Shown one piece after another: positions 46,056 to 54,775 of a stretch of DNA of 64,000 nt. This DNA comes from Bog-159 sp963738375 (GTDB lineage Bacteria > Acidobacteriota > Terriglobia > Bryobacterales > Bryobacteraceae). Numbering within the stretch: position 1 is the stretch's first letter; each line of letters opens with the position of its first letter. A program made the translations under genes and the position numbers. Below the pieces are notes generated by a model, which worked only from the letters and a program-made list of their open reading frames with translations, did no database searches and was not told the origin of the DNA. Location: positions 682,001-746,000 of the forward strand of contig CAVTWL010000002.1 of assembly GCA_963738375.1 (NCBI GenBank), written 5' to 3'.

Positions 46056-46433
46056 TTACTGCGCAGCTTTAGCTTTCCGGTAGGCAGCCCAGCGTTTCTT
46101 GGTAGCCGCGATGATTCGTGCACGGCCTTCCGCGCTGATCGCTCGCTTTTGAGGCTTAGCCGCGGTAGCCGTCCTCCCGCTTTCCGCCTTCTGCGCCGCC
46201 CACCGTTTCTTCTGCGCAAGCGCAATGCGACGCCGGGCTGACGCGCTCATCGTGCGCCGCTTAGGCGCCGAGACAGCACCGTGCCCCGGTGTGTTTACCG
46301 GATGGGAAGGTTCATGTCCAGCTATCTGGCCGCGAAGCTCGGCTATCTTGCGCTCGACCTCACTCCGCATAAATTCGAAGCCGACGATAGCCGCTTCCAA
46401 TAGTTCCGTGTCCGGATTATTTAATCTTGGCAT
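46056..46433 (-). CDS. Basic protein with two (S-A-x2-R-x-R-I-x2-A-x-K-K-R-W-A) repeats
   Basis: A 125-residue basic protein. The N-terminus has a short acidic helix (NPDTELLEAAIVGFEFMRSE), and the C-terminal half contains MSASARRRIALAQKKRWAAQ and ISAEGRARIIAATKKRWAAY. These repeat motifs resemble NUMOD3-like or histone-tail-like modules seen in acidobacterial and proteobacterial DNA-binding proteins. ATG 46433 is chosen because TATAAT (minus strand of 46441-46446) lies just upstream, which would make the transcript leaderless; an in-frame Met at 46502 has no such support. A nucleic-acid-binding role is an inference. Confidence 0.55.
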   Translation of the reverse strand: MPRLNNPDTELLEAAIVGFEFMRSEVERKIAELRGQIAGHEPSHPVNTPGHGAVSAPKRRTMSASARRRIALAQKKRWAAQKAESGRTATAAKPQKRAISAEGRARIIAATKKRWAAYRKAKAAQ

Positions 46434-46624
46434 CAACCTGATTATACCCTCTCTTACCCGAGTCCGGCTTGCATTTTGATAGCCTTTCCGGGCGTCAGTC
46501 ACTGACTAGTGCTAAGAAGGACGACAGAGGGAAGCGACTTAGTTACAACCTTTACCTTAATGGCGTCCTCAGCCGCTACCGGCGACTGCCGAGCATGGCA
46601 ATTCGGATCTGATTATACTATTAA
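46434..46624. other. Intergenic, divergent promoters
   Basis: A perfect -10 (TATAAT on the minus strand, 46441-46446) faces left; the -35 is poor. On the right, GATTATACTATTAAATGATG near 46611-46630 may supply a -10 for etfB. Nothing else is seen. Confidence 0.4.
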
Positions 46625-47443
46625 ATGATGATCAGCTCCGGATATCAGATTGTAGTGTGCGCTGGGATCGTGCCCGATCCACTGCAGACTCTCGATCCAG
46701 TGAGCGGTCCGGCGGGACCCGCGCTGAAAAATGAGTCAATGCTGCCGGCGGTTCTCGACCCATGGGCCGCCCACGCCCTCTACGAAGCCGCACAGCTTGC
46801 GTCACAGGTTGCCGGCACTAAGGTCTGGCTAGTAACTATCGGACCTAAGGCGAAGGTGCAGCAGGTGATGATGACCATCGCGCAAAAGGCCCCTTTTGAA
46901 CTCGTCGCCATCGACGGCGCAGCTGGCGGATTCACTGAAGCATACGATGTCGCGGCTGCGCTGGCGGATGCCATTCAAGCCATTCAGGGACTGGATCTGG
47001 CGCGACTATTGTTGTTTGGAGGCTGGGAGTCCGCGTCGCGCGGCGCCGGCGCGACCCTCCAGATGGCGGGAGAACGCCTCGGTATCTTAGACCAATTCCA
47101 AGGAGTGGACGAACTGCACGTTCGCGGCGACGGTTCGCTCGAAGTTCTGGAGCGCGCCGAAGGCGGCCGGCATCAGGTGTCGATATGCGCCGGCCCCCCT
47201 GCGGTTTTAGGCTGGGCTACGGGAAATCTGCCCGAGCCGCGAAATAATCCGCAGATCGGTATGGCCAACCTGCGCGGCATAATGCCCGCCTTGCAGCACG
47301 CGAAGCCGTTCCGCCCGCCGGTGCATGGGGCGCGCTTCCTCGGCGCTGCCGCGCCGAAACAGCAGCGTGACACACGCATCGTCAAAGACCTCACACCGCG
47401 CCAGATTGCCCAGGAACTGGCGGAATGGATTGCAAGAGACTAA
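46625..47443 (+). CDS. etfB: Electron-transfer flavoprotein beta subunit-like (FixA/EtfB)
   Basis: A 272-residue Etf-beta-like protein. The N-terminal VVCAGIVPDPLQTLDPVSGP resembles the EtfB 'IKxVPDTxxxxxxDP' strand. DPWAAHALYEAAQLASQVAG corresponds to the conserved 'NPYDExAlExAlrl' segment and VWLVTIGPKAKVQQVMM to the following strand-helix. The AMP-binding segment is atypical (GWESASRGAGATLQMAGERL instead of GxxxxDGDxGQVGPxLA). It is adjacent to etfA with a 2-base gap. No dehydrogenase or quinone oxidoreductase is in the window, so its electron donor is unknown. Confidence 0.75.
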   Translation: MMISSGYQIVVCAGIVPDPLQTLDPVSGPAGPALKNESMLPAVLDPWAAHALYEAAQLASQVAGTKVWLVTIGPKAKVQQVMMTIAQKAPFELVAIDGAAGGFTEAYDVAAALADAIQAIQGLDLARLLLFGGWESASRGAGATLQMAGERLGILDQFQGVDELHVRGDGSLEVLERAEGGRHQVSICAGPPAVLGWATGNLPEPRNNPQIGMANLRGIMPALQHAKPFRPPVHGARFLGAAAPKQQRDTRIVKDLTPRQIAQELAEWIARD

Positions 47444-47445
47444 CC

Positions 47446-48516
47446 ATGGAAACCATTCTCTTTCTTGCGCACACCGAAGCCGATGGAACGCTCTCCAAGA
47501 TGGCGCTGGAGACCTTGTCGGCGTCCGTAATCTTGGCCGCCGGCCTGCCCGGCGCACAACTGATTGCGGGTTTGGTGGGAGAACAGGCGCAAACGGCGGC
47601 GCGGGCGGTCGGAAGCTGCGGCGCCTCGCGCTTTCTGGCCGTACTCGGCGATGATTTCGGCACGCCTCGCTATGCCACAGACGCCGCAGCCGCGGAAGCA
47701 TTGGTGAGTGCCGCGAACGCGACCATCGTGCTCGCTCCCGGTACTTCGCGTTGGGCCCGTACATTGGCGGGGGTTGCGCAACGCATGGGCGGGCGCGTCG
47801 ATACGCACGCTACCGCCGTTGCGCTCGAAGGCGGAGCACCGGTGGTAACTCGCTGGTATTATCGCCAGAGAATTGAAGCCAGGACGCAACGTAGTGCGCG
47901 CCCGTGGTTCGTCCTCCTCGATCCGGGCTCCGGCATGCCCTGGCTGGGCTTGCCCGCACCTGCCGCAATCGAGACTGTCCCGGTGGCCCTGGATGATCGC
48001 CTGCGGCGCACCTCGTTTTTCGGATGGCGCACCCCGCCTACAGACCGGCAAACGATTCGTCCCGAAGCCGATCTCCTGTTCGTAGCCGGCGCCGGCTGGA
48101 CCAAGAAGCAATCCGACAATCGCCCACACCTGGCTGACGCCGATAGGTTGATTCTGCAATTTCTACATGCCGCGCAAGCTTCTTTGGGAGGCAGCAAGTC
48201 GATGGTCGATTTGAGCGGCGAGGGTCAGGCCGTGCTTTCGTTCATGACGCACCTTAACCAGGTCGGACAGACCGGATCGACTCCGCGGCACCCGAAAGGA
48301 CTTGCCACCTGCTGCCATGGCGAGGAACCGCACGTAGTCGGCTGGCGGTTCATCAACAATCGCCGCGCCGTCAACTTAGACCCCAACTGCGGTTGGGCGC
48401 GAGGTAAAGCGGACGTTCTATACGTGGCCGATGCATTCGCGGTGATGGAAGAGCTGAACAGGCTGCTCGTTGCCGCCGCGGAGTTACTCACAGCCTCGGC
48501 CCACGCCGTTTCGTAG
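47446..48516 (+). CDS. etfA: Divergent electron-transfer flavoprotein alpha subunit (FixB/EtfA)
   Basis: A 356-residue Etf-alpha-like protein. The N-terminal domain is alpha/beta (METILFLAHTEADGTLSK). The C-terminal FAD domain keeps LGGSKSMVDLSGEGQ (usually GASRAxVDxGW) and NQVGQTGSTPRHPKGLATCC. Beyond this it departs from the canonical 'LYIAxGISGAIQHxxG...INxDxxAPIF' sequence: it has CCHGEEPHVVGWRFINNRR and NLDPNCGWARGKADVLYVAD, with two adjacent Cys plus one more. The FAD-binding Arg is Lys here. It is either a specialised Etf branch or a protein that no longer transfers electrons conventionally. The start ATG 47446 follows the etfB stop. Confidence 0.72.
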   Translation: METILFLAHTEADGTLSKMALETLSASVILAAGLPGAQLIAGLVGEQAQTAARAVGSCGASRFLAVLGDDFGTPRYATDAAAAEALVSAANATIVLAPGTSRWARTLAGVAQRMGGRVDTHATAVALEGGAPVVTRWYYRQRIEARTQRSARPWFVLLDPGSGMPWLGLPAPAAIETVPVALDDRLRRTSFFGWRTPPTDRQTIRPEADLLFVAGAGWTKKQSDNRPHLADADRLILQFLHAAQASLGGSKSMVDLSGEGQAVLSFMTHLNQVGQTGSTPRHPKGLATCCHGEEPHVVGWRFINNRRAVNLDPNCGWARGKADVLYVADAFAVMEELNRLLVAAAELLTASAHAVS

Positions 48517-48620
48517 GTCCGGGTTTCCCGCGTCAAAAGCAACGATACAAACCGTATGTACCATAGTTAACTCAGCTTATCCATCCTAGTATCATCGAGT
48601 TAACCCAACTTCTGCCGATT

Positions 48621-48720
48621 GCTGTACAACGGTGCACTTCGTTACGAAGTCTTTACAAACCTTGCACTTGAATGGAGAGGGCTGTCGCTTTCCACAGGGT
48701 TTTCCACAAGGAAGTTGAAA
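48621..48720. repeat. Duplicated intergenic element, copy 1 (DnaA-box-like pair)
   Basis: Aligned without gaps to 48931-49030, 68 of 100 bases match, concentrated in three blocks. GTTACGAAGTCTTTACAA at 48641-48658 is identical in both copies; TCCACAGGGTTTTCCAC at 48691-48707 has 16/17 matches; and GTTGAAA closes it. CTTTCCACA (48688-48696) and TTTTCCACA (48700-48708) match the DnaA-box pattern TTWTNCACA (one exact, one with a single mismatch). ACTTCG-TTA-CGAAGT is a 6-bp inverted repeat at 48637-48651. Confidence 0.6.
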
Positions 48721-48930
48721 AACTTACCACCGGCTGACCTTAGGAGGTATACCTACTCTTTAAGGGCTGGATTTTTCGGCCCGTCAGCGGCGATTACCCA
48801 CAGCCAAGCGATTTTGAATTGACGCACCGCGGAAGCGGCGATGTTCAGCTCCAAGTCCGAGATCTGTTTAAGTGGGGTTATCCGGCCTAAGCCATTTGAT
48901 TTGAAAGCCTTATTAGCGAAAAACTTGGGT

Positions 48931-49030
48931 GCTGTAATGCGGTGCAGTTTGTTACGAAGTCTTTACAAGTATTGAACTTGGCCCGCGCCACCGCGGAAGT
49001 TCCACAGGCTTTTCCACCGACCCGTTGAAA
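48931..49030. repeat. Duplicated intergenic element, copy 2
   Basis: Second copy exactly 310 bases after the first: GTTACGAAGTCTTTACAA at 48951-48968 and a box pair AGTTCCACA (48998-49006) and TTTTCCACC (49010-49018), with the same 12-base spacing as in copy 1. The flanking and internal 20-base segment (48981-49000) is not conserved, so the matching blocks look constrained. Confidence 0.6.
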
Positions 49031-49109
49031 TCTACCCCCAAGGGGAGTACAGAACGGGCTCCTCCAAAAGGAATGTCTTCGCACCCCCGAAAGAGCCCGC
49101 AAAAGCTGC

Positions 49110-49796
49110 TTACTGGGTGCCGTCTTTGCGTACCGAGTAGCGATCCAATTCAGAGAGCAAAGGACGAGCAGCCGCTGGAGGCTCCGTTTTCGTCATTAGG
49201 ATGTCTTTGCTGCCCAGCGAGCTCCCATACAACTCTTTGTTGGATTCGCGGTCCGGTCGTACCGAAGCTCCATTCAGAGAAATACCGGCGAAAACGCCTT
49301 TAGTCCTCGACCACGAGAGAATCTCGGCGTTCATATAAGCATCGGTATTCGCTGCGGCGGTGCGGCCTACTGGTCCGGCTGCAATACTTGCATCGCCCCC
49401 CAAAGTGACTTTATCCTTGTCGAGCGAACGCATCCCGCGCTCGTTCATGATCAGCATCACTACGTCTGTCGATGAACCGCCGATTTGAAAGCCGAAGCTA
49501 CCGCCCTCGACTTTAATGGCCGCAGGCGCGCCCCATCCCATCCCCATGTGCTCGCGACAGGTGGCGAACCCCTTGCCGTATTCCGCGCCCACCACAAACG
49601 CGCCCTTTTTGAGAGACGGCACGATCACGACACAGTACGCTTTGTTCATCAGGTCTTGTGGAATCCCCTTATCGGGCGTCGACATAATTTCGTGCAGATC
49701 TCGGGCAGATTCCTGGAGCCGCTCGGCAGCGGTATCTGCAAAAAGCGCCAGCGCTGAGCAACTCAAGGCTGTAGCCAACACAAAAAACTTCTTCAT
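49110..49796 (-). CDS. SYLF-domain (Ysc84-like) lipid-binding secreted protein
   Basis: A 228-residue protein with a signal peptide (MKKFFVLATALSCSALALFA). The SYLF/Ysc84 domain fills the rest: IPQDLMNKAYCVVIVPSLKK, GAFVVGAEYGKGFATCR, GSFGFQIGGSSTDVVMLIMN and WSRTKGVFAGISLNGASVRP are signature segments. Family members bind phosphoinositides or other lipids; the bacterial role is unknown. ATG 49796 opens the signal peptide and is preceded by GGAGGG; the frame is open further upstream without a better start. Confidence 0.9.
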   Translation of the reverse strand: MKKFFVLATALSCSALALFADTAAERLQESARDLHEIMSTPDKGIPQDLMNKAYCVVIVPSLKKGAFVVGAEYGKGFATCREHMGMGWGAPAAIKVEGGSFGFQIGGSSTDVVMLIMNERGMRSLDKDKVTLGGDASIAAGPVGRTAAANTDAYMNAEILSWSRTKGVFAGISLNGASVRPDRESNKELYGSSLGSKDILMTKTEPPAAARPLLSELDRYSVRKDGTQ

Positions 49797-49882
49797 TTTC
49801 TTAGAACCCTCCTTAAACATTATCCCGCGAGGCGGGCTTCCCCCCTGCTTCAGCACGTAAGCCTCCACAAGCGTTTGGCGGA

Positions 49883-50785
49883 ATGCTATCCTCAAGTGCC
49901 ATGTGCTCGAAATTACGTTACTTCCTTCCGTTCCTGTTGTTAACGTCATCCCTCGCTTCCGTGATCTCCGAGGTGCGCTACAAGCTCTCAGCCGGCGATC
50001 TGGACAGCGCGGCAGCAGTCGCGGAGGACGCTCGCGCAGCCAACGGCGCCAATTCCGAGTACGCCGCGGCCGTCGCGTGGCTGGCGCGTGGCGCTCTGAA
50101 CCTGGGCGACACTACGCGCGCCGAGCACTATCTGTCCGAAACCAAGAGGCTCACGGCCGCTCTGCTCGCGGCCAAAGCCGTTGACAACGACAGTAATCTC
50201 GAAGGCGCCGTCGGTACTTCCATCGAAGTCGAGGCGCGCCTCGTGGCGGAACGCGGCGAAAGAGACAAGGCAGTTGCCTATCTGGAAGCTGAGCTACCCA
50301 AATGGAAGACTTGGAGAATGCAGGCTCGCATTCACAAGAGTCTCGACCTGCTTACGCTGGAAGGCCGGCCAGCGCCCGAACTGGATTCATCCTATCGCGG
50401 CAGTCCGGTGCTGCTGTTCCTATGGGCTCACTGGTGTAGCGACTGCAAAGCCCAGGGACCGACCATCGCCAGGATCAAGCAGAAGTACCAAGCCCGCGGA
50501 CTGCAGGTGCTCGCGCCGACGCGCCGCTACGGCGAGATCCCAAAAAACGACCATGCCACTCCGGAGCAGGAAGATCAGGAAATCGACCGGGTTTGGAAAG
50601 CTTCTTATGCCGCTCTCGATGGCGTGCCCCATCCGGTATCCGACGCCATGATGCTCAGTTATGGCGTCAGCTCGACCCCGACCCTGGTATTGATCGATCG
50701 CCAAGGCACGGTGCGCATGTACCGCCCCACGCGTATGACCGAAGACGAACTTTCCCGCCGCATTGAAGCCCTGCTGGCTCCTTAG
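49883..50785 (+). CDS. Secreted TlpA/redoxin-like protein with helical N-domain
   Basis: About 300 residues. A signal-like hydrophobic stretch (LRYFLPFLLLTSSLASVIS) is followed by a helical, TPR-like region (about 35-150) and a thioredoxin fold with LLFLWAHWCSDCKAQGPTIA (Cys185 and Cys188 in a C-x-x-C) and the cis-Pro segment SSTPTLVLIDRQGTVRMYRP. It is probably a periplasmic thiol reductase. The start may be the ATG at 49901. It diverges from the SYLF gene and converges with the VWFA gene (1-base gap). Confidence 0.8.
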   Translation: MLSSSAMCSKLRYFLPFLLLTSSLASVISEVRYKLSAGDLDSAAAVAEDARAANGANSEYAAAVAWLARGALNLGDTTRAEHYLSETKRLTAALLAAKAVDNDSNLEGAVGTSIEVEARLVAERGERDKAVAYLEAELPKWKTWRMQARIHKSLDLLTLEGRPAPELDSSYRGSPVLLFLWAHWCSDCKAQGPTIARIKQKYQARGLQVLAPTRRYGEIPKNDHATPEQEDQEIDRVWKASYAALDGVPHPVSDAMMLSYGVSSTPTLVLIDRQGTVRMYRPTRMTEDELSRRIEALLAP

Positions 50786-50786
50786 C

Positions 50787-53045
50787 CTACTTCTCCGCCA
50801 GTGTATAACCGATACTTCGCGCCGACGATTCAAAGCCCTGCCGGACCGTGATCTTGATCTCGCACTTGCCCGGCCGCGACACCGTATTCACCATCATCGG
50901 GATGGCGCCGAAAGAATCCGGCGCGGGCAGATCGCTGTCTTTTACATCCAGCTCTTCCCCGTTTGCAAAATACTCCACCCGCATGCGCGCCGGCTCCTGG
51001 ATCATTTTGTCCGGATACACCACAAAATATACCAACGGTTTGGCGTCCGCCTTTAGCCAACTGTCCAGCAGCGGGACCACGTCGCGACCCTGGAGCAAGA
51101 ACGGATCGTTGGGGTCGGCGTCGGCGGTTAGCGGATCGGCGCGCGCTACCAGCACCAGGCTGCTCACTCCGATACCCTTTTGGGCGGGGCTGTCAAGCTC
51201 CACCGTGCTGGCGCTGGCGCGATTGCCTTCGCGATCGAATAGCACGCTCTCCACCGTATAGTGTCCCGCGGGCAAATTGAACGCATGCGTGTAATCGATC
51301 GGCGAAGCCTGAATTCCCGCGAGTTGGTCGTCCGGTATCTCGTACGGAACATCCTGGCCGAATTTATCCACGATATTTCCGCTGCTGTCCTTCACGATTG
51401 CCAGCAGGGCGGCGTGCAGCCGGTGTTTGCGTAGGGCAGGCTGTGCAGTGGCGGTAAGGCCGGCGCCAGGTAATTCGAATACCACGGCAGCCTGCGATGT
51501 GAAGCTTCCCGGGCGGAATTGATACGCCCCCATGCGGAAATCGAAGGAATGGGGAAGGGGCCGCGATTGCAAAGCCGCCAAACCGGCCATTTCGTAGGGC
51601 TGCAAGGGCGCTGAGCCGTCAAAATCGGGGATCGCGAAGTATCCCGCGCGGCTATCCACCCGCGCGCCGGAAACCAGATCGGCACGCGTCAACTTCACTT
51701 CAATTTTCCGGAAATGGCCGTCATACTTTGCTGAAGCGGGGTGATAATCGGCCTCATAATGCGTAGCCGCGTCGGCCGCGATCTGTTCGAAAGGCTTGCG
51801 CAGATCGTTGGTGTTGGCGACCAGGAAGCCGCCCGTGCCCTCGGAGAGCGCCCGCAGGGGGGCCTGTGTGTCCGACGTACGCACCGCGTCGTGCTGATAG
51901 TCATCCTGGCGCGACCATTCCGCCAGAGCGCCCAAGCCGCCGACAGCACTGGTGTCTTTGTTCGTGGAACTGGGTTCGCCGGGCGCCAGCGTTCTCTGTT
52001 GCTGGCTGAGCGTCGCGACGTGCTGCATCGCCATGCTTCCGGCTTGGGCCGTCGACGTCTGGTTCAGCCCGTTGGCGTCAAACGCGTAGATACTGAGATC
52101 GGCGAGGTTGGCCCGATTCAGCATCTTTTGAAACGGATCGGGATCGCCCGTGGTGGTCAGCCCGGGGCTCAGCAACAGCACCGTTTTATGACCGGGCCAA
52201 GCCGCCAGTTGACGGACAAGCAGGTTGATCTGATCCATCTGCCGCGCGCCTTCGACGCCGATAAACTGCCGCCGCTGGCTGACCAGATCCCCGCGCTGTG
52301 CATTGGCTCCGGGCCCGTTGTCCACATCCGCGCCGGTGATGGCTGCCATGCTGACGGAACCGGTGGTGGACATATCGTTGAAGCCGCCCGATTTGCCGCC
52401 CGCGCCCACGAATCCCACGAACAGATTCAAATTTGGCGTGGAGTTCAACACGGCCTCCGCCGCGCGTGTGATATCGACGGAAGTGCCGTTGAAAGCGTTG
52501 GCCGCCGCCCGCAGAAGTTCATCGCGATTGGTGGTGAACGCGTGCAGCGGAGTAAACCGCGAATCGAGATTGAAGATCCCCACCCATGTGCCGGGCCGCA
52601 ATTGGTTCTTGATGAAGTCCTGCGCCGCTTCCACGCCCCATCGCCTGGTGCTGGGATCAAGGTTATGGAAAACGATGCAAATGAGGTCGAGGCTGCGCAA
52701 CGGCAATGCCGCCGGCCGCGCCGGAGCCTGGGGTTCGTCTATCGGGCGCGCCGGCGGACCGGCTGTGCGGGCGGGGCTGCGCCACCCACCAATCGCAGGC
52801 TGCGGATTTCCTGCCGCACGCCGTCTTCATAAATCTCCACGTCGCCCGGCTTGAGAGTCTTAACCAGATTTGCCGCTTTCTTGTCTCGCACCACCAAATC
52901 GAGCGCAACTTCATTGACAGTTGCGTGAATGGTAGTGGTGCTATCCGCGCGGCGCATTCTGCGGAGCAATCTGCGCCAACAGTGGTGCGGCCAACAAACG
53001 AACCAAGATGGATCGAGCGCGAGTGGCCTTTGTCGACAACTCCAC
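50787..53045 (-). CDS. VWFA-related acidobacterial secreted protein (TIGR03436-type)
   Basis: About 753 codons, net in frame, but two slips near 52955 and 52735. The pieces are a signal peptide (ARSILVRLLAAPLLAQI) and an N-terminal DLVVRDKKAANLVKTLKPGD, then VEIYEDGVRQEI, the segment that opens this family ('vrDkkGkpvtgLtkdDFxvyEDGvrQ'). A von Willebrand A domain follows (LVRQLAAWPGHKTVLLLSPG; LADLSIYAFDANG), then a VTYPADYHPA-like tail. The C-terminal half is beta-rich and unique. GTG 53043-53045 is the start, 2 bases after the stop of the cupin-like gene. Secreted, role unknown. Confidence 0.82.
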
Positions 53046-53047
53046 CT

Positions 53048-53386
53048 CTACTTTAGCTCAATCACGACGGTGCGATAGGGCTTTATCGCCGCGGTTAATC
53101 AACTGCGGCGCGTCTTCGCCCCTGCGCGTGCCAGATCACGTCACCCGATTTGCGCTCTTGCATCTGTTTTGCGCCCGTCTTAGGATCGGTCCGCTCGTAG
53201 TGGCAGTCGTCGAGGAAGACGATCACCTCATCGTCGGGCGCGCACTCCGGCTGCGCGCACGGCCCCGGCGGCGCTGTAACTTCGGTGACATGCACCCGTG
53301 CATTGTCCACTTTTATCGCCGTGAGGCAGCCCCACCCAGGAAGCCGCCGCCACCACCCAGCCGAAGCCCAGTAACAACCGTTTCAT
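53048..53386 (-). CDS. Small secreted cupin-like protein (frame slips cancel)
   Basis: About 112 residues after correction. A signal peptide begins MKRLLLGFGWVVAAASWVG. After a slip near 53322 the mature chain reads KVDNARVHVTEVTAPPGPCA, EVIVFLDDCHYERTDPKTGA and QERKSGDVIWHAQGEDAP, and after a slip near 53082 RGDKPYRTVVIELK. The 'GDVIWHAQGEDAPQLINRGDKPYRTVVIELK'-type strand order is that of small cupins. It directly precedes the VWFA gene (2-base gap), suggesting an operon. Metal-binding or scavenging is only a guess. Confidence 0.6.
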
Positions 53387-53489
53387 TTTTTGACCCCTCC
53401 TCCTTGGCTTATGATAAGCGCTGAAGAGAAAAAGCGCCGCCGTTGCTTGGACCGCCGCCGCGCGCTTGCTAGGATATCACTTAAACCTT

Positions 53490-54747
53490 ATGCGACTACG
53501 CGTACTGGGAATCGTGCTGGCAGGGGGAAAGGGTACCCGGCTGTACCCGCTGACTAAGGAACGCGCAAAACCCGCCGTGCCATTCGGCGGGAAATACCGG
53601 ATCATCGACTTCGTCCTGAGCAACTTCATCAACTCAGGTATTTATTCGGTGTATGTTCTGACGCAGTTCAAGAGTCAGTCTCTGCTGCAGCACCTCGCCG
53701 AAGGATGGCAATTCGGCAGCTTGCTGAAGACGCAATTTATCATTCCGGTGCCGGCGCAGATGCGGTCCGCGGGCGAAACCTGGTATCAGGGAACGGCCGA
53801 CGCCATCTATCAGAACATCAATCTGGTGGAGCAGGCCGACCCGCACGTCGTGGCGATCTTCGGCGGCGATCATATCTACCGCATGAATATCGATAGCATG
53901 ATCGAGTTTCACGAACAGAAGAGCGCGGCCGTGACCGTCGCGGCGATCCCGGTCGACAAGAAGTACGCCTGCCGAATTCGGCGTAATTGAGGCGGCTGCC
54001 GGACGGACGCATTATCGCCTTTCACGAAAAGCGCGCCGATGCCCCCACCATCCCCGGCGATCCGGACCGCGTTTACGCCTCTATGGGCAACTACGTTTTC
54101 TCCACGCGAACCTTGCTGCGCGAGTTGTACGAAGACGCCTCCAACGAGGGCAGCTCCCACGATTTCGGCCACGACATCCTGCCCAAGCTGGCCGGCAATG
54201 CCGAGATGTTCGCCTACGATTTTCAGAGCAATCGCATTCCCGGCGAGCCTTGCCGAGGGCGCCGCTTACTGGCGCGACGTGGGGACCATCGACGCCTATT
54301 ACGACGCCAACATGGATCTGCGTTCCGTGAAGCCGGCCTTGAACCTGTACAACCGCAAGTGGCCCCTGCGCACCGCCAGCTATCCGGAGCCGCCCGCGAA
54401 ATTTACTTTCGACGATCAGAACCGGCGCGGCGAAGCCATCGATTCCATCTGTTCCGGCGGCTGTATTCTCTCGGGCGGCGCGGTAAAGAATTCGGTGCTT
54501 TTTCGCGGCGTGAAGGTACACGCCGGCGCGCTGGTGGAAGACTGCCTGATTCTGGACAATTGCGATATCGGCCGCCGCGCGAGGGTCCGGCGCGCAATTC
54601 TCGACAAGAACGTGCGCGTGCCCGCGGATGCCTGCATCGGCTACGATCTGGAGACATGACCGCCGTTATCACCACGTCACCGAATCGGGCATCGTCGTGG
54701 TGGAAGGCAACCGGTCGCAGGTGGAGGTTTCGACCCTGGTCGTTTAG
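53490..54747 (+). CDS. glgC: Glucose-1-phosphate adenylyltransferase (frame-broken)
   Basis: ADP-glucose pyrophosphorylase for glycogen synthesis, about 419 codons. The start ATG 53490 leads into LGIVLAGGKGTRLYPLTKER, AKPAVPFGGKYRIIDFVLSN, QGTADAIYQNINLVEQ and IFGGDHIYRMN. After slips near 53968 and 54245 come EFGVIEAAADGRIIAFHEKR, ASMGNYVFSTRTLLREL and EGAAYWRDVGTIDAYYDANM. The left-handed beta-helix (SVLFRGVKVHAGALVEDCLI) runs to a final slip near 54655 and TAG at 54745-54747. All catalytic and allosteric segments are present. Confidence 0.93.
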
Positions 54748-54775
54748 GGCGAAGAGAGCGCCGAGGCCTGCCAAT

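Larger units (their letters stand above)
48517..49109. other. 593-base gene-free region between etfA and the SYLF gene
   Basis: No convincing gene on either strand. It holds the two element copies described at 48621 and 48931. Additional related 9-mers include CTTATCCAT near 48575 and TTACCCACA near 48795. It is longer than any other clean intergenic region in the right half of the window and locally AT-richer. Confidence 0.55.
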
